Positions 18,307 through 29,691 of a DNA stretch of 64,000 bases are shown here, in pieces. The position numbers and the translations under genes are program-made. The stretch covers positions 1,550,841 to 1,614,840 of the forward strand of contig NZ_KN046818.1 in the NCBI RefSeq assembly GCF_000742135.1, written 5' to 3'. This DNA comes from Klebsiella pneumoniae. Lineage in GTDB: Bacteria; Pseudomonadota; Gammaproteobacteria; Enterobacterales; Enterobacteriaceae. The number at the start of each line of letters is the position of its first letter. Position 1 is the first letter of the stretch. A model generated the notes under the pieces. That model was not told where the DNA came from. It was given only the letters and a program-made list of their open reading frames with translations, and ran no database searches.

Positions 18307-19625
18307 GTGAATTTTCCCAGACAGTCCCCGAACTGGTTGCCTGGGCCAGAAAAAATGATTTTTCAATCTCGCTACCGGTCGACAGACTCTCTTTCCTGCT
18401 GGCGATCGCCACTCTGAACGGTGAACGACTGGAAGGGGAAATGAGCGAGGGTGAACTGGTGGATGCGTTCCGCCACGTCAGTGATGCGTTTGAGCAGACC
18501 AGCGAAACCATCAGCCAGCGCGCCAATAACGCGATCAACGATTTGGTGCGCCAGCGTCTGCTGAACCGCTTTACCAGCGAAATTACCGAAGGCAATGCGA
18601 TCTATCGCCTGACGCCGTTGGGGATTGGGATCACCGATTATTATATCCGTCAGCGCGAATTCTCGACGCTGCGTCTCTCGATGCAGCTGTCGATCGTCGC
18701 CGGCGAGCTGAAGCGCGCGGCGGACGCCGCGGAAGAGGGCGGTGATGAATTCCACTGGCATCGCAACGTTTTTGCGCCGCTGAAGTATTCCGTAGCGGAA
18801 ATTTTCGACAGCATCGACCTGACGCAGCGCATTATGGATGAGCAGCAGCAGCTGGTGAAAGACGATATCGCGCAGTTGTTGAATAAAGACTGGCGCGCGG
18901 CGATTTCCAGCTGTGAACTGCTGCTGTCGGAAACCTCCGGCACCCTGCGCGAATTGCAGGATACGCTGGATGCGGCAGGGGATAAGCTGCAGGCGAACCT
19001 GCTGCGCATTCAGGACTCGACCATGGCGCGCGACGATCTCCATTTTGTCGATCGGCTGGTGTTCGATCTGCAAAGCAAGCTCGACCGCATCGTCAGCTGG
19101 GGTCAGCAGGCGATTGACCTGTGGATCGGCTACGACCGCCATGTGCACAAGTTTATCCGTACCGCTATCGATATGGATAAGAACCGCGTCTTCGCCCAGC
19201 GTCTGCGCCAGTCGGTGCAGACCTATTTTGATGAACCGTGGGCGCTAACTTACGCCAACGCCGACCGCCTGTTGGATATGCGCGATGAAGAGATGGCCCT
19301 GCGCGATGAAGAGGTCACCGGCGAGCTGCCGGCGGACCTCGAATTTGAAGAGTTTAACGAAATTCGCGAGCAGCTGGCGGCGCTGATCGAAGCGCAGCTG
19401 GCGGTCTATAAAGAGAAAGGAATACCGCTGGATCTCGGCCTGGTGGCGCGGGAGTTCCTGGCGCAGTATCCGCGCGGGCGTCACTTCGACGTGGCGCGGA
19501 TCGTCGTGGATCAGGCGGTACAGCTGGGCGTCGCCCAGGCAGATTTCACCGGACTGCCGGCAAAATGGCAGCCGATTAATGATTACGGAGCCAAGGTACA
19601 GGCGCATGTCATTGACAAATATTGA
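18303..19625 (+). CDS. mukF: Condensin kleisin subunit MukF
   Basis: 440 residues. The kleisin of the MukBEF chromosome condensin: an N-terminal winged-helix dimerisation domain, a helical middle that binds MukE, and a C-terminal domain that contacts the MukB head. The sequence is near-identical to E. coli throughout (for example [20 protein letters not shown]). Start overlaps the cmoM stop (ATGA), and the 3' end overlaps mukE by 20 bp. Confidence 0.98.
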   Translation: MSEFSQTVPELVAWARKNDFSISLPVDRLSFLLAIATLNGERLEGEMSEGELVDAFRHVSDAFEQTSETISQRANNAINDLVRQRLLNRFTSEITEGNAIYRLTPLGIGITDYYIRQREFSTLRLSMQLSIVAGELKRAADAAEEGGDEFHWHRNVFAPLKYSVAEIFDSIDLTQRIMDEQQQLVKDDIAQLLNKDWRAAISSCELLLSETSGTLRELQDTLDAAGDKLQANLLRIQDSTMARDDLHFVDRLVFDLQSKLDRIVSWGQQAIDLWIGYDRHVHKFIRTAIDMDKNRVFAQRLRQSVQTYFDEPWALTYANADRLLDMRDEEMALRDEEVTGELPADLEFEEFNEIREQLAALIEAQLAVYKEKGIPLDLGLVAREFLAQYPRGRHFDVARIVVDQAVQLGVAQADFTGLPAKWQPINDYGAKVQAHVIDKY

Positions 19626-20310
19626 ACAAGTGATGCCGGTTAAGCTGGCGCAGGCGTTGGCCAATCCGTTATTTCCGGCGCTGGACAGCGCCCTGCGCGC
19701 GGGCCGTCATATCGGTCTCGACGAGCTGGATAATCACGCATTTTTGATGGATTTTCAGGATTACCTGGAAGAGTTTTACGCTCGCTATAACGTCGAGCTG
19801 ATCCGCGCGCCGGAGGGATTCTTCTACCTGCGCCCGCGGTCCACCACGCTGATTTCGCGCTCGGTACTGTCCGAGCTGGATATGATGGTGGGCAAAATTC
19901 TTTGCTATCTCTATCTCAGCCCGGAGCGCCTGGCGAACGAAGGGATTTTTACCCAGCAGGAGCTCTATGACGAGCTGCTGACCCTGGCCGATGAATCCAG
20001 GCTGCTGAAGCTGGTGAACAACCGTTCCACCGGTTCGGATCTGGACCGCCAGAAGCTGCAGGAAAAAATGCGGGCCTCGCTTAACCGCTTACGCCGTCTG
20101 GGGATGGTGTGGTTTATGGGCCACGATAGCAGCAAGTTTCGCATTACCGAATCGGTATTCCGCTTTGGCGCCGATGTGCGCGCCGGCGACGACCCGCGCG
20201 AAGCGCAGCGCCGTCTGATCCGCGACGGGGAAGCGATGGCCCTGGAAAATCACCTGCAGCTCAATGATGAGAATGAAGAAAACCAGCCGGATAGCGGGGA
20301 GGAAGAGTAA
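19606..20310 (+). CDS. mukE: Condensin subunit MukE
   Basis: 234 residues from ATG 19606 ([13 protein letters not shown]). Winged-helix accessory protein that binds MukF as a dimer and is needed for MukBEF loading and segregation. The acidic C-terminus ([15 protein letters not shown]) is conserved with E. coli. It starts inside the mukF 3' end; its stop and the mukB start share one base (TAATG). A frame beginning at 19579 adds nine residues not present in E. coli. Confidence 0.97.
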   Translation: MSLTNIEQVMPVKLAQALANPLFPALDSALRAGRHIGLDELDNHAFLMDFQDYLEEFYARYNVELIRAPEGFFYLRPRSTTLISRSVLSELDMMVGKILCYLYLSPERLANEGIFTQQELYDELLTLADESRLLKLVNNRSTGSDLDRQKLQEKMRASLNRLRRLGMVWFMGHDSSKFRITESVFRFGADVRAGDDPREAQRRLIRDGEAMALENHLQLNDENEENQPDSGEEE

Positions 20311-23300
20311 TGATTGAACGCGGTAAGTTTCGCTCGCTAACGCTGGTTAACTGGAACGGCTTCTTTGCCCGGACCTTTGATCTTGATGAACTGGTGACCA
20401 CCCTCTCCGGGGGGAACGGCGCGGGTAAGTCCACGACCATGGCGGCCTTCGTCACGGCGCTGATCCCGGATTTAACCCTGCTGCACTTCCGTAACACCAC
20501 CGAAGCGGGGGCCACCAGCGGCTCACGCGATAAAGGCCTGCACGGTAAGCTGCGCGCCGGGGTGTGTTACTCGGTACTCGATGTGATCAACTCCCGCCAC
20601 CAGCGCGTGGTGGTCGGCGTGCGCCTGCAGCAGGTCGCCGGGCGCGATCGTAAAGTCGATATTAAACCTTTCGCCATTCAGGGACTGCCGACCTCTATCC
20701 TGCCGACCCAGCTGTTGACCGAAACGCTGAACGATCGCCAGGCGCGCGTCGTGAGCCTCAACGAGCTGAAAGATAAACTCGAGGCGATGGAAGGGGTCCA
20801 GTTTAAACAGTTCAACTCGATCACCGAATATCACTCGCTAATGTTCGATCTGGGCGTGGTGGCGCGTCGCCTGCGTTCCGCCTCCGATCGTAGCAAGTAC
20901 TACCGCCTGATTGAGGCCTCGCTGTACGGCGGGATCTCCAGCACCATTACCCGCTCGCTGCGCGACTACCTGTTGCCGGAAAACAGCGGCGTGCGTAAAG
21001 CGTTCCAGGATATGGAAGCGGCGCTGCGGGAAAACCGCATGACGCTGGAAGCCATTCGCGTTACCCAGTCCGACCGCGATCTGTTTAAACACCTGATCAG
21101 CGAAGCCACCAACTACGTGGCGGCGGACTATATGCGTCACGCCAACGAGAGGCGCATTCACCTGGATAAGGCGCTGGAGTATCGCCGCGATCTCTTCACC
21201 TCGCGTTCGCAGCTGGCGGCTGAGCAGTATAAGCACGTCGACATGGCGCGCGAACTGCAGGAGCATAACGGCGCGGAGGGCGATCTGGAAGCCGATTACC
21301 AGGCCGCCAGCGATCACCTGAACCTGGTGCAGACTGCGCTGCGTCAGCAGGAAAAAATCGAGCGCTACGAAGCGGATCTCGACGAGCTGCAGATTCGTCT
21401 GGAAGAGCAGAATGAAGTGGTGGCGGAAGCCGTCGATCGTCAGGAAGAGAACGAAGCCCGCGCTGAGGCCGCCGAGCTGGAAGTGGATGAGCTGAAAAGC
21501 CAGCTCGCCGACTATCAGCAGGCGCTCGATGTGCAGCAGACCCGCGCCATTCAGTATAACCAGGCGCTGCAGGCGCTGGAGCGCGCGAAGGCGCTGTGCC
21601 ATCTGCCGGATCTGACCCCGGAGAGCGCCGACGAGTGGCTGGAAACCTTCCAGGCGAAAGAGCAGGAAGCGACGGAGAAAATGCTGTCGCTGGAACAGAA
21701 AATGAGCGTGGCGCAAACCGCGCACAGCCAGTTTGAACAGGCTTACCAGTTGGTGGCGGCGATTAACGGCCCGCTGGCGCGCAATGAAGCCTGGGACGTG
21801 GCGCGCGAATTGCTGCGCGACGGCGTGAACCAGCGCCACCAGGCCGAGCAGGCGCAGGGGCTGCGCAGCCGCCTCAACGAGCTTGAACAGCGCCTGCGCG
21901 AGCAGCAGGACGCTGAGCGTCAGCTGGCCGAGTTCTGCAAACGCCAGGGTAAACGTTACGATATCGACGATCTGGAAATGCTGCATCAGGAGCTGGAAGC
22001 GCGCATCGCGTCGCTGGCCGACAGCGTCTCCAATGCTCAGGAGCAGCGCATGGCGCTGCGTCAGGAGCTGGAGCAACTGCAGTCGCGTACCCAGACGCTG
22101 ATGCGCCGGGCGCCGGTCTGGCTGGCGGCGCAGAACAGCCTTAACCAGCTGTGCGAGCAAAGCGGCGAGCAGTTTGCGTCCGGCCAGGAGGTCACCGAAT
22201 ACCTGCAGCAGTTGCTGGAGCGTGAACGAGAGGCTATCGTTGAACGTGACGAGGTCGGCGCCCGCAAGCGCGCCATCGACGAAGAAATCGAGCGTCTCAG
22301 CCAGCCGGGCGGTTCGGAAGATCCGCGCCTCAACGCCCTGGCGGAACGGTTCGGCGGCGTTCTGCTGTCCGAGATCTACGATGATGTTAGCCTCGACGAT
22401 GCGCCGTACTTCTCCGCGCTGTATGGTCCGTCGCGCCATGCGATCGTGGTTCCGGATCTGTCGCGGGTAGCCGAGCAGCTTGAGGGGCTGGAAGATTGCC
22501 CGGAAGACCTGTATCTGATCGAAGGCGATCCGCAATCCTTTGACGACAGCGTATTCAGCGTCGACGAGCTGGAAAAAGCGGTGGTGGTGAAGATTGCCGA
22601 TCGCCAGTGGCGTTATTCGCGCTTCCCGTCGCTGCCGCTGTTTGGCCGCGCGGCACGTGAAAACCGCATTGAAACCCTGCATGCCGAGCGTGAATCGCTG
22701 TCAGAGCGTTTTGCGACCCTGTCGTTCGATGTGCAGAAAACCCAGCGCCTGCACCAGGCCTTCAGCCGCTTTATCGGCAGCCATCTGGCGGTGGCTTTCG
22801 AGGACGATCCGGAAGAAGAGATCCGCAAACTCAACAGCCGCCGCGGCGAGCTGGAGCGTGCGCTGAGCGCCCATGAAAGCGATAACCAACAGAACCGTGT
22901 GCAGTACGAGCAGGCGAAAGAGGGCGTGTCGGCGCTCAACCGCCTGCTGCCGCGCCTGAACCTGCTGGCGGATGATACGCTGGCCGACCGCGTGGACGAG
23001 ATCCAGGAACGTCTGGACGAAGCGCAGGAGGCCGCGCGCTTTATTCAGCAGCACGGTAACCAGCTGGCGAAGCTGGAGCCTATTGTTTCGGTGCTGCAGA
23101 GCGATCCGGAGCAGTTTGAGCAGCTGAAAGAAGATTACGCCTATGCGCAGCAAACCCAGCGCGATGCGCGTCAGCAGGCTTTTGCCCTGGCGGAAGTTGT
23201 GCAGCGCAGGGCCCACTTCAGCTACTCCGATTCGGCGGAAATGCTCAGCGGCAACAGCGATCTCAACGAGAAGCTGCGCCAGCGTCTGGAGCAGGCGGAG

Positions 23301-24758
23301 TCCGAACGCAGCCGCGCGCGCGACGCGATGCGTGCCCATGCGGCGCAGCTTAGTCAGTACAATCAGGTGCTGGCCTCGCTGAAGAGCTCGTATGACACCA
23401 AGAAAGAGCTGCTCAACGATCTGTATAAAGAGTTGCAGGACATTGGCGTGCGCGCCGACGCCGGCGCGGAAGAGCGTGCTCGCGCGCGTCGCGATGAGCT
23501 GCACATGCAGCTGAGCAATAACCGCTCCCGACGCAATCAGCTGGAGAAAGCGTTGACCTTCTGCGAAGCGGAAATGGACAACCTGACCCGTAAACTGCGC
23601 AAGCTGGAGCGCGATTACTGCGAAATGCGCGAGCAGGTGGTGACCGCCAAGGCGGGCTGGTGCGCGGTGATGCGTCTGGTGAAAGACAACGGCGTCGAAC
23701 GTCGTCTGCATCGCCGCGAGCTGGCCTATCTCTCCGCCGATGAGCTGCGCTCAATGTCGGATAAGGCGCTGGGGGCGCTGCGTCTGGCGGTCGCCGATAA
23801 CGAACATCTGCGTGACGTGCTGCGTATCTCGGAAGATCCGAAGCGTCCGGAGCGCAAAATTCAGTTCTTCGTTGCCGTATACCAGCATCTGCGCGAGCGT
23901 ATTCGTCAGGATATTATTCGCACCGATGATCCGGTGGAAGCGATCGAGCAGATGGAGATCGAGCTCAGCCGCCTGACCGAAGAGCTGACCAACCGTGAAC
24001 AGAAGCTGGCGATCAGTTCCCGCAGCGTGGCCAACATTATTCGCAAAACCATTCAGCGCGAGCAGAACCGTATCCGGATGCTCAACCAGGGTCTGCAGAG
24101 CGTCTCCTTCGGCCAGGTCAACAGCGTGCGTCTGAACGTCAATGTGCGTGAGACCCACTCGATGCTGCTCGACGTGCTCTCCGAGCAGCATGAGCAGCAC
24201 CAGGATCTGTTTAACAGCAATCGTCTGACCTTCTCTGAGGCGCTGGCCAAGCTCTATCAGCGTCTCAACCCACAGATCGACATGGGGCAGCGCACGCCGC
24301 AAACCATCGGTGAAGAGCTGCTCGACTACCGCAACTATCTGGAGATGGAAGTGGAAGTTAACCGCGGCTCCGACGGCTGGCTGCGCGCGGAGTCCGGCGC
24401 GCTGTCTACCGGGGAAGCTATCGGTACCGGGATGTCGATTCTGGTGATGGTGGTGCAGAGTTGGGAAGATGAATCCCGTCGCCTGCGCGGCAAGGATATC
24501 TCGCCTTGCCGTCTGCTGTTCCTCGATGAAGCGGCGCGTCTTGACGCCCGCTCCATCGCCACCCTGTTCGAGCTGTGCGAACGTCTGGAGATGCAGCTGA
24601 TTATCGCAGCGCCGGAGAACATCAGTCCGGAAAAAGGCACTACCTATAAACTGGTGCGTAAGGTGTTCAATAATCACGAACATGTGCACGTCGTGGGGCT
24701 GCGCGGGTTTGCCGCGCCGCTGCCGGAAGCGCTGCCGGGAACGGCCGACGCCTCGTGA
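20310..24758 (+). CDS. mukB: Chromosome partition protein MukB (SMC-like ATPase)
   Basis: 1482 residues, four fewer than E. coli. SMC-like ATPase with N-terminal Walker [10 protein letters not shown] (34-42), two long coiled-coil arms (about 300-650 and 850-1100) around a central hinge (about 650-800), and a C-terminal head with [10 protein letters not shown] signature and [11 protein letters not shown]alker B. It compacts and segregates the chromosome and binds topoisomerase IV and MatP. MatP is encoded about 36 kb to the right in this window. Confidence 0.98.
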   Translation: MIERGKFRSLTLVNWNGFFARTFDLDELVTTLSGGNGAGKSTTMAAFVTALIPDLTLLHFRNTTEAGATSGSRDKGLHGKLRAGVCYSVLDVINSRHQRVVVGVRLQQVAGRDRKVDIKPFAIQGLPTSILPTQLLTETLNDRQARVVSLNELKDKLEAMEGVQFKQFNSITEYHSLMFDLGVVARRLRSASDRSKYYRLIEASLYGGISSTITRSLRDYLLPENSGVRKAFQDMEAALRENRMTLEAIRVTQSDRDLFKHLISEATNYVAADYMRHANERRIHLDKALEYRRDLFTSRSQLAAEQYKHVDMARELQEHNGAEGDLEADYQAASDHLNLVQTALRQQEKIERYEADLDELQIRLEEQNEVVAEAVDRQEENEARAEAAELEVDELKSQLADYQQALDVQQTRAIQYNQALQALERAKALCHLPDLTPESADEWLETFQAKEQEATEKMLSLEQKMSVAQTAHSQFEQAYQLVAAINGPLARNEAWDVARELLRDGVNQRHQAEQAQGLRSRLNELEQRLREQQDAERQLAEFCKRQGKRYDIDDLEMLHQELEARIASLADSVSNAQEQRMALRQELEQLQSRTQTLMRRAPVWLAAQNSLNQLCEQSGEQFASGQEVTEYLQQLLEREREAIVERDEVGARKRAIDEEIERLSQPGGSEDPRLNALAERFGGVLLSEIYDDVSLDDAPYFSALYGPSRHAIVVPDLSRVAEQLEGLEDCPEDLYLIEGDPQSFDDSVFSVDELEKAVVVKIADRQWRYSRFPSLPLFGRAARENRIETLHAERESLSERFATLSFDVQKTQRLHQAFSRFIGSHLAVAFEDDPEEEIRKLNSRRGELERALSAHESDNQQNRVQYEQAKEGVSALNRLLPRLNLLADDTLADRVDEIQERLDEAQEAARFIQQHGNQLAKLEPIVSVLQSDPEQFEQLKEDYAYAQQTQRDARQQAFALAEVVQRRAHFSYSDSAEMLSGNSDLNEKLRQRLEQAESERSRARDAMRAHAAQLSQYNQVLASLKSSYDTKKELLNDLYKELQDIGVRADAGAEERARARRDELHMQLSNNRSRRNQLEKALTFCEAEMDNLTRKLRKLERDYCEMREQVVTAKAGWCAVMRLVKDNGVERRLHRRELAYLSADELRSMSDKALGALRLAVADNEHLRDVLRISEDPKRPERKIQFFVAVYQHLRERIRQDIIRTDDPVEAIEQMEIELSRLTEELTNREQKLAISSRSVANIIRKTIQREQNRIRMLNQGLQSVSFGQVNSVRLNVNVRETHSMLLDVLSEQHEQHQDLFNSNRLTFSEALAKLYQRLNPQIDMGQRTPQTIGEELLDYRNYLEMEVEVNRGSDGWLRAESGALSTGEAIGTGMSILVMVVQSWEDESRRLRGKDISPCRLLFLDEAARLDARSIATLFELCERLEMQLIIAAPENISPEKGTTYKLVRKVFNNHEHVHVVGLRGFAAPLPEALPGTADAS

Positions 24759-24790
24759 CGATGCAGCTCACTACTGGCGGGTAAGCGCTG

Positions 24791-24818
24791 AAAAGGGCAA
24801 CGTTAAGTTGCCCTTTTT
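24791..24818 (+). terminator. Rho-independent terminator of mukB
   Basis: AAAGGGCAAC-GTTAA-GTTGCCCTTT followed by TT, 33 bp after the mukB stop. Ends the cmoM-mukFEB transcript. Confidence 0.92.
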
Positions 24819-24842
24819 GCTATCCAGCTTGCTATGCCAGGG

Positions 24843-24851
24843 TGGTATAAT
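24843..24851 (+). promoter_or_regulatory. Extended -10 promoter for ldtD
   Basis: TGG followed by consensus TATAAT (24846-24851) is an extended -10 element. The correctly spaced -35 position is poor, which fits an extended -10 promoter or one helped by an activator. A perfect hairpin GCCCAC-GAATTT-GTGGGC (24913-24930) lies in the leader ahead of the start codon. Confidence 0.6.
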
Positions 24852-24958
24852 CTTTAAGCTTCTTTACATTAGGTAAGGCAAAAGCCTTTTCGTCTTTATA
24901 TACTGTGTTAAAGCCCACGAATTTGTGGGCGGCAATGTGTGACAACAGGGGGCAAGGG

Positions 24959-26730
24959 ATGTTGCTTAAGAAACGGTATGGTCGTCCATTGTCAGCGCTC
25001 AGTCTGAGCCTGGCAATGGCATTTGCTCCGCTGTTCAATGTCCAGGCCGCAGAGCCTGAAGTCGTACCAGGTGATAGCTCCGCTACGCCTGGAGAGCTTT
25101 CCGTCGCGCTGTCGCAAAGCGACGGGCAATCGCCGGCGGTCGCGAAGCTGGCCGGTGAGCAGCCGCTGTCGATGGAAGCCGCGGCGAACAGTCGCGCCCA
25201 GATCGAAGCGCTATTGCCGGCTGGCTACAAACCCGTCTTTATGAATCCGCTGGTCTCGCTATACGCCGCCAGGGATATGAAACCGATGTGGGAAAACCGC
25301 GAGGCGGTGCAGGCGTTCCAGCAGCAGCTGGCGGAGATCGCCATCGCCGGTTTTCAGCCGCAGTTTACCACCTGGGTCAGTCTGCTGACCGATCCTGCCG
25401 TCACCGGTATGGCGCGCGATGTGGTGTTGTCTGATGCCATGATGGGCTATCTGCACTTTATCAGCGGCATCCCCACCCAGGGGACCCGCTGGTTATATAG
25501 CTCGACACCGTACAAGATGGCGACCCCGCCGCTGTCGGTGATTAACCAGTGGCAGCTGGCGCTGGATAATGGCTCCCTGCCGGCGTTTATCGCCGGCCTG
25601 GCTCCGCGTCATCCGCAGTATGAGGCCATGCACCAGTCGCTGCTGGCGCTGGTGGCTGATTCACGTCCATGGCCGCAGATGACCGGCAGCGGCTCGCTGC
25701 GCCCGGGAGAATGGAGCAATGATATCGGCGCGCTGCGCGAGATCCTCCAGCGTACCGGGATGTTGGAAAATTCCGCCAATATCGTTCTGCCCGGCGACGT
25801 GGTGAGTCCTTCGGCGAAGAAAAAGAGCAAGCCCGCGGCGCGCGGTGTGTACGATCGCCAGCTGGTGGAGGGCGTTAAGCGCTTTCAGGCCATGCAGGGG
25901 CTGGGGGCGGATGGGGTCATCGGCCAATCCACCCGTGACTGGCTCAATGTCTCATCGGCGCAGCGCGCTGGCGTGCTGGCGGTCTGCTGCCAGGCAAACT
26001 ATCGACCGGTATCATGGTGAATATTCCCGCGTTTTCGCTGGTCTATTACCAGGACGGCAGTCAGGTGCTGGCCTCGCGGGTGATCGTCGGACGTCCGGAC
26101 CGCAAGACGCCGATGATGAGCAGCGCGCTGAACAACGTAGTGGTCAATCCGCCGTGGAACGTACCGCCCACCCTGGCGCGCAAAGATATTCTGCCGAAGG
26201 TGCGTAATAATCCTGGCTATCTGGAGCAGCATGGCTACACCGTGATGCGCGGCTGGAACAGTAAAGAGACCATCGATCCTTACCGGGTTGACTGGTCAAC
26301 CATCACCGAGAACAATTTACCGTTCCGTTTTCAGCAGGCGCCTGGGGCACGTAATTCACTGGGGCGTTACAAGTTTAATATGCCGAGTTCGGATGCTATC
26401 TATCTGCACGATACGCCGAACCATAATCTGTTTCAGAAGGATGTCCGTGCGCTCAGTTCCGGCTGCGTCAGGGTCAATAAAGCCTCGGAGCTGGCCAATA
26501 TGCTGCTGCAGGACGCGGGCTGGAATGACACGCGCATATCCGACGCCCTGAAGCAGGGGGATACGCGCTATGTCAATATTCGGCAAAATATACCGGTGAA
26601 TTTATATTACTTAACGGCGTTTGTGGACGCTGATGGACGTACACAATATCGAACAGATATTTACAATTACGATATCACCGCGCGATCCAGCGCACAAATT
26701 CTGACGAAAGCGGAACAATTAATCAGGTAA
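24959..26730 (+). pseudogene. ldtD: LdtD (YcbB) L,D-transpeptidase, frameshifted
   Basis: LdtD makes 3-3 (mDAP-mDAP) cross-links in peptidoglycan. Here it is split. Frame one runs from ATG 24959 to stop 26020 with the signal peptide (MLLKKRYG to NVQAAEPE), the scaffold and the PG-binding repeat ([16 protein letters not shown]). Frame two continues [20 protein letters not shown] from 25984 to 26730 with the whole YkuD domain, including HDTPNHNLF and the catalytic-Cys motif SSGCVRVNK. Against remembered E. coli LdtD, residues LNIQRLR are missing at the junction (25979-25983), so about 19 nt were lost. Restoring 19 nt gives 596 in-frame codons. The catalytic half could start at ATG 26014 but would lack export and scaffold. 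Confidence 0.88.
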
Positions 26731-27032
26731 ATGAAGTAGTTCAATGGATTTTGTTGTCCTAGCACTGGGTAAAAAAGGGCGCTGCACCTCTGCAGCGCCC
26801 GATTTTCCTGGGGTGAGGCTGCCTTGACGTTGGCAATAATGCCCGGTAAGGTGCCTTTCGTGCGCCAGAAGTGCATATACATATCATTCCGCTCAATGCG
26901 TAGCGCGGTTAGCGCGAACGTTCTCCTTTGCCGGGCAACATCTCGGTCGTGGCGAGCGATAGCGAGCTGATCCTGGCATCGCGCAAAGCGGAAAAAGTAT
27001 ATAACGATTCATTGACTGTAGACCTGATTATC
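26731..27032 (+). other. Intergenic region ldtD-mepK
   Basis: Holds the ldtD terminator at 26777-26807. The remainder presumably carries the mepK promoter; TATAAC at about 26999-27004 is a possible -10 but I cannot see a matching -35. No small gene is convincing here. Confidence 0.5.
26777..26807 (+). terminator. Terminator after ldtD
   Basis: Perfect 10-bp stem GGGCGCTGCA-CCTC-TGCAGCGCCC followed by GATTTTCC. Strong stem, short T tract. Confidence 0.8.
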
Positions 27033-27584
27033 ATGGACAAATTTGACGCTAATCGCCGCAGATTGCTGGCGTTGGGTGGCGCTGCGCTGGGTGCTGCCGC
27101 CATTCTCCCTGCGCCGGCATTTGCCACCCTCTCGACCCCCCGTCCGCGTATTTTGACGCTGAATAACCTGCATACCGGTGAATCGCTCAGGGCGGAGTTT
27201 TTCGATGGCAGAGGCTATATTCAGGATGAATTAGCAAGACTTAACCATTTTTTCCGTGACTATCGCGCGAATAAAATTAAGTCCATCGATCCAAATCTGT
27301 TCGATCATCTTTATCGGTTGCAGGGACTACTTGGCACCAACAAACCTGTCCAGCTTATCTCTGGCTATCGTTCCCTTGATACCAACGATGAGCTTCGCGC
27401 ACGAAGCCGTGGTGTAGCGAAACACAGCTATCACACCAAGGGGCAGGCGATGGATTTCCATATTGAAGGTATTTCGTTAAGCAATATTCGCAAAGCGGCG
27501 TTATCTATGCGCGCAGGTGGTGTAGGATATTACCCACGTAGTAACTTTGTGCATATTGATACCGGTCCCGTAAGGCACTGGTAA
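27033..27584 (+). CDS. mepK: MepK (YcbK), murein DD/LD-endopeptidase
   Basis: 183 residues from ATG 27033 ([16 protein letters not shown]), one more than E. coli. A twin-arginine signal (NRRRLL followed by [11 protein letters not shown] and cleavage after AFA) predicts Tat export to the periplasm. The zinc peptidase M15-like domain has [14 protein letters not shown] and NFVHIDTGP with metal-binding His and Asp. In E. coli it cleaves peptidoglycan cross-links, with preference for the 3-3 links that LdtD makes. It lies next to the broken ldtD and is intact. Confidence 0.93.
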   Translation: MDKFDANRRRLLALGGAALGAAAILPAPAFATLSTPRPRILTLNNLHTGESLRAEFFDGRGYIQDELARLNHFFRDYRANKIKSIDPNLFDHLYRLQGLLGTNKPVQLISGYRSLDTNDELRARSRGVAKHSYHTKGQAMDFHIEGISLSNIRKAALSMRAGGVGYYPRSNFVHIDTGPVRHW

Positions 27585-27597
27585 CGAAAGGAGCGTC

Positions 27598-28245
27598 ATG
27601 AACTATCGTATTATTCCGGTTACCGCGTTCGCGCAGAACTGTTCTCTTATCTGGTGCGGGCAAACCCGGCTGGCGGCGCTGGTCGATCCTGGCGGCGATG
27701 CTGAACGTATCAAAGCGGTGGTGGCGGAGGCTGACGTCACGCTGATGCAGATCCTGCTGACGCATGGCCACCTCGATCACGTTGGCGCCGCGGCTGAACT
27801 GGCGCAGCATTATGGCGTACCGGTTATTGGTCCGGAAAAAGAGGATGAGTTCTGGCTGGAAGGATTACCGGCGCAAAGCCGGATGTTCGGCCTGGAGGAT
27901 TGCCAACCGCTGCGTCCGGATCGCTGGCTTAATGAAGGCGATGTGGTCAATGTGGGGAATGTGGCGCTGCAGGTGCTGCACTGCCCGGGCCATACGCCGG
28001 GCCATGTGGTCTTTTTTGATGACGCCTCCCGACTGCTGATCTCCGGAGACGTGATTTTCAAAGGCGGGGTGGGACGCAGCGATTTTCCGCGCGGCGACCA
28101 TGGGCAGCTGATTGCGGCTATCAAGGAAAAGCTGTTGCCGCTGGGCGATGATGTGACCTTTATTCCCGGCCATGGTCCGCTGTCGACGCTGGGTGAGGAA
28201 CGCCGTAATAACCCGTTTCTGCAGGATGAGATGCCGGTCTGGTAA
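27598..28245 (+). CDS. gloC: Type II hydroxyacylglutathione hydrolase GloC (YcbL)
   Basis: 215 residues. Metallo-beta-lactamase-fold glyoxalase II that hydrolyses S-lactoylglutathione in methylglyoxal detoxification. The metal motif THGHLDHVG (about 58-66) and later [15 protein letters not shown] and PGHGPLST are present. Starts 13 bp after mepK with AAGGAGCG as ribosome-binding site, so the two are probably cotranscribed. Confidence 0.94.
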   Translation: MNYRIIPVTAFAQNCSLIWCGQTRLAALVDPGGDAERIKAVVAEADVTLMQILLTHGHLDHVGAAAELAQHYGVPVIGPEKEDEFWLEGLPAQSRMFGLEDCQPLRPDRWLNEGDVVNVGNVALQVLHCPGHTPGHVVFFDDASRLLISGDVIFKGGVGRSDFPRGDHGQLIAAIKEKLLPLGDDVTFIPGHGPLSTLGEERRNNPFLQDEMPVW

Positions 28246-28265
28246 CAGACATGACGCGAACACAT

Positions 28266-28293
28266 AAAAAAGGCCGCATTCGCGGCCTTTTTC
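28266..28293. terminator. Bidirectional terminator gloC / aspC
   Basis: AAAAAGGCCGC-ATT-CGCGGCCTTTTT lies between the convergent gloC and aspC stops, with an A run on one side and a T run on the other, so it can serve both strands. Confidence 0.93.
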
Positions 28294-28313
28294 TTTATAC
28301 CGAATACTATCGC

Positions 28314-29504
28314 TTACAGTACGGCGACGATGGCTTCGCACAGCGGCGCCATATTGTCAGGCGTCATCCCGGCCACGTTGATACGTCCGGAAGCTACCGC
28401 ATAGATGGCGAACTCTTCACGCAGGCGCAGCACCTGCTCTTTAGTCAGGCCGCTGAATGAGAACATGCCGTTCTGCTGGCTGATAAAGCTGAAGTCGCGG
28501 CTCGCGCCTTTCTCCTGCAGGGTATTGACGAACAGCAGACGCATACGCTGGATGCGCTGGCGCATATCGGTCAGTTCCTGCTCCCAGATTGCCCGTAGCG
28601 CATCGTTGCTCAGAATGGTGGCGACCACGGAGGCGCCATGCGCAGGCGGGTTCGAGTAGTTGGCGCGGATCACCGACTTCATCTGACTGAAGGCGCGGTC
28701 TACAGTCTCTTGATCCGCGGCGACCAGAGTGCAGGCGCCGACGCGCTCGTTGTACAGGCCAAAGTTTTTCGAGTAGGAGCTGGCGACCAGCAGCTCTTTA
28801 TGTAGAGCAGCAAAAGCGCGTAGCCCTTCAGCATCTTCTTCCAGACCGCGGGCGAAGCCCTGGTAGGCGAAATCGAACAGCGGTAGCCAGCCTTTTTCCA
28901 CCGACAGCTGCGCCAGCTGCTGCCACTGATCGAGCGTCGGATCGATACCGGTCGGGTTGTGGCAGCAGCCGTGGAACAGTACCACGTCGCCCGCCTGGGC
29001 TTCGTTCAGGCTGGCCAGCAGACCATCAAAGTCCAGCGCGTGGTTAGCCGCGTCATAGTAAGCGTATTCGCGCACTTCCAGCCCGGCAGAGGTGAATACG
29101 CTTTTATGGTTCGGCCAGCTCGGATTACTTACCCACACACGTTTCACGTCTGTGTTTTTGGCGAGGAAGTCTGCGGCGACACGCAGCGCACCGGTACCGC
29201 CCGGTGTCTGCGCGGTGCGGGCGCGTTTATCAGCGATAATCGCATTGCCTTTACCGAACAGCAGCTCCTGGGTGCAGCGACCAAATTCAGGAATACCATC
29301 GATGCCCAGATAGTTTTTAGTCGTTTCATTTTCCAGCAGATACTGCTCTGCTTTTTTGACGCTGGTCAGAACGGGCGTTTTACCGGTTTCATCCTTGTAA
29401 ACACCAATTCCGAGGTTAATTTTTTCAGGGCGGTCATCGGCACGAAACAGATCGGCCAGACCTAAAATCGGGTCGGCTGGGGCGGCGGTAATGTTCTCAA
29501 ACAT
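28314..29504 (-). CDS. aspC: Aspartate aminotransferase
   Basis: 396 residues, the E. coli length. PLP enzyme that interconverts aspartate/2-oxoglutarate and oxaloacetate/glutamate and also transaminates aromatic amino acids. PLP Lys is in [14 protein letters not shown] (about 246); [12 protein letters not shown] and the substrate-carboxylate Arg near the C-terminus are conserved. Its own transcription unit; convergent with gloC. Confidence 0.97.
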   Translation of the reverse strand: MFENITAAPADPILGLADLFRADDRPEKINLGIGVYKDETGKTPVLTSVKKAEQYLLENETTKNYLGIDGIPEFGRCTQELLFGKGNAIIADKRARTAQTPGGTGALRVAADFLAKNTDVKRVWVSNPSWPNHKSVFTSAGLEVREYAYYDAANHALDFDGLLASLNEAQAGDVVLFHGCCHNPTGIDPTLDQWQQLAQLSVEKGWLPLFDFAYQGFARGLEEDAEGLRAFAALHKELLVASSYSKNFGLYNERVGACTLVAADQETVDRAFSQMKSVIRANYSNPPAHGASVVATILSNDALRAIWEQELTDMRQRIQRMRLLFVNTLQEKGASRDFSFISQQNGMFSFSGLTKEQVLRLREEFAIYAVASGRINVAGMTPDNMAPLCEAIVAVL

Positions 29505-29635
29505 GACGAGGTTCCATTGTGATTACTGAAGGGAAATCCGCTATCAGGTTAACGGGAGAATAACGAATTGCCAACCGTTTGCGACAAAAAGCGCGAAGGT
29601 TTTCGAAAGAGACGATCTTTGTCTCACGAATACAG

Positions 29636-29661
29636 AAAAGCAGGACCGAAGTCCTGCTTTG
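29636..29661 (-). terminator. Terminator of ompF/ompK35
   Basis: Read on the minus strand: AAAGCAGGAC-TTCG-GTCCTGCTTTT, 31 bp after the porin stop codon. UUCG loop and T tract. Confidence 0.92.
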
Positions 29662-29691
29662 AAGGCATATCACGAAGGGGTGTACTGCAGA

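Noticed and set aside
20838-22682. 614-codon open frame antisense to mukB
   Set aside because: Long only because mukB is GC-rich with few antisense stops; mukB itself is unmistakable.
24829-24851. TTGCTA paired with TATAAT as an ldtD promoter
   Set aside because: Only 11 bp between the elements; the -10 is better explained as an extended -10.
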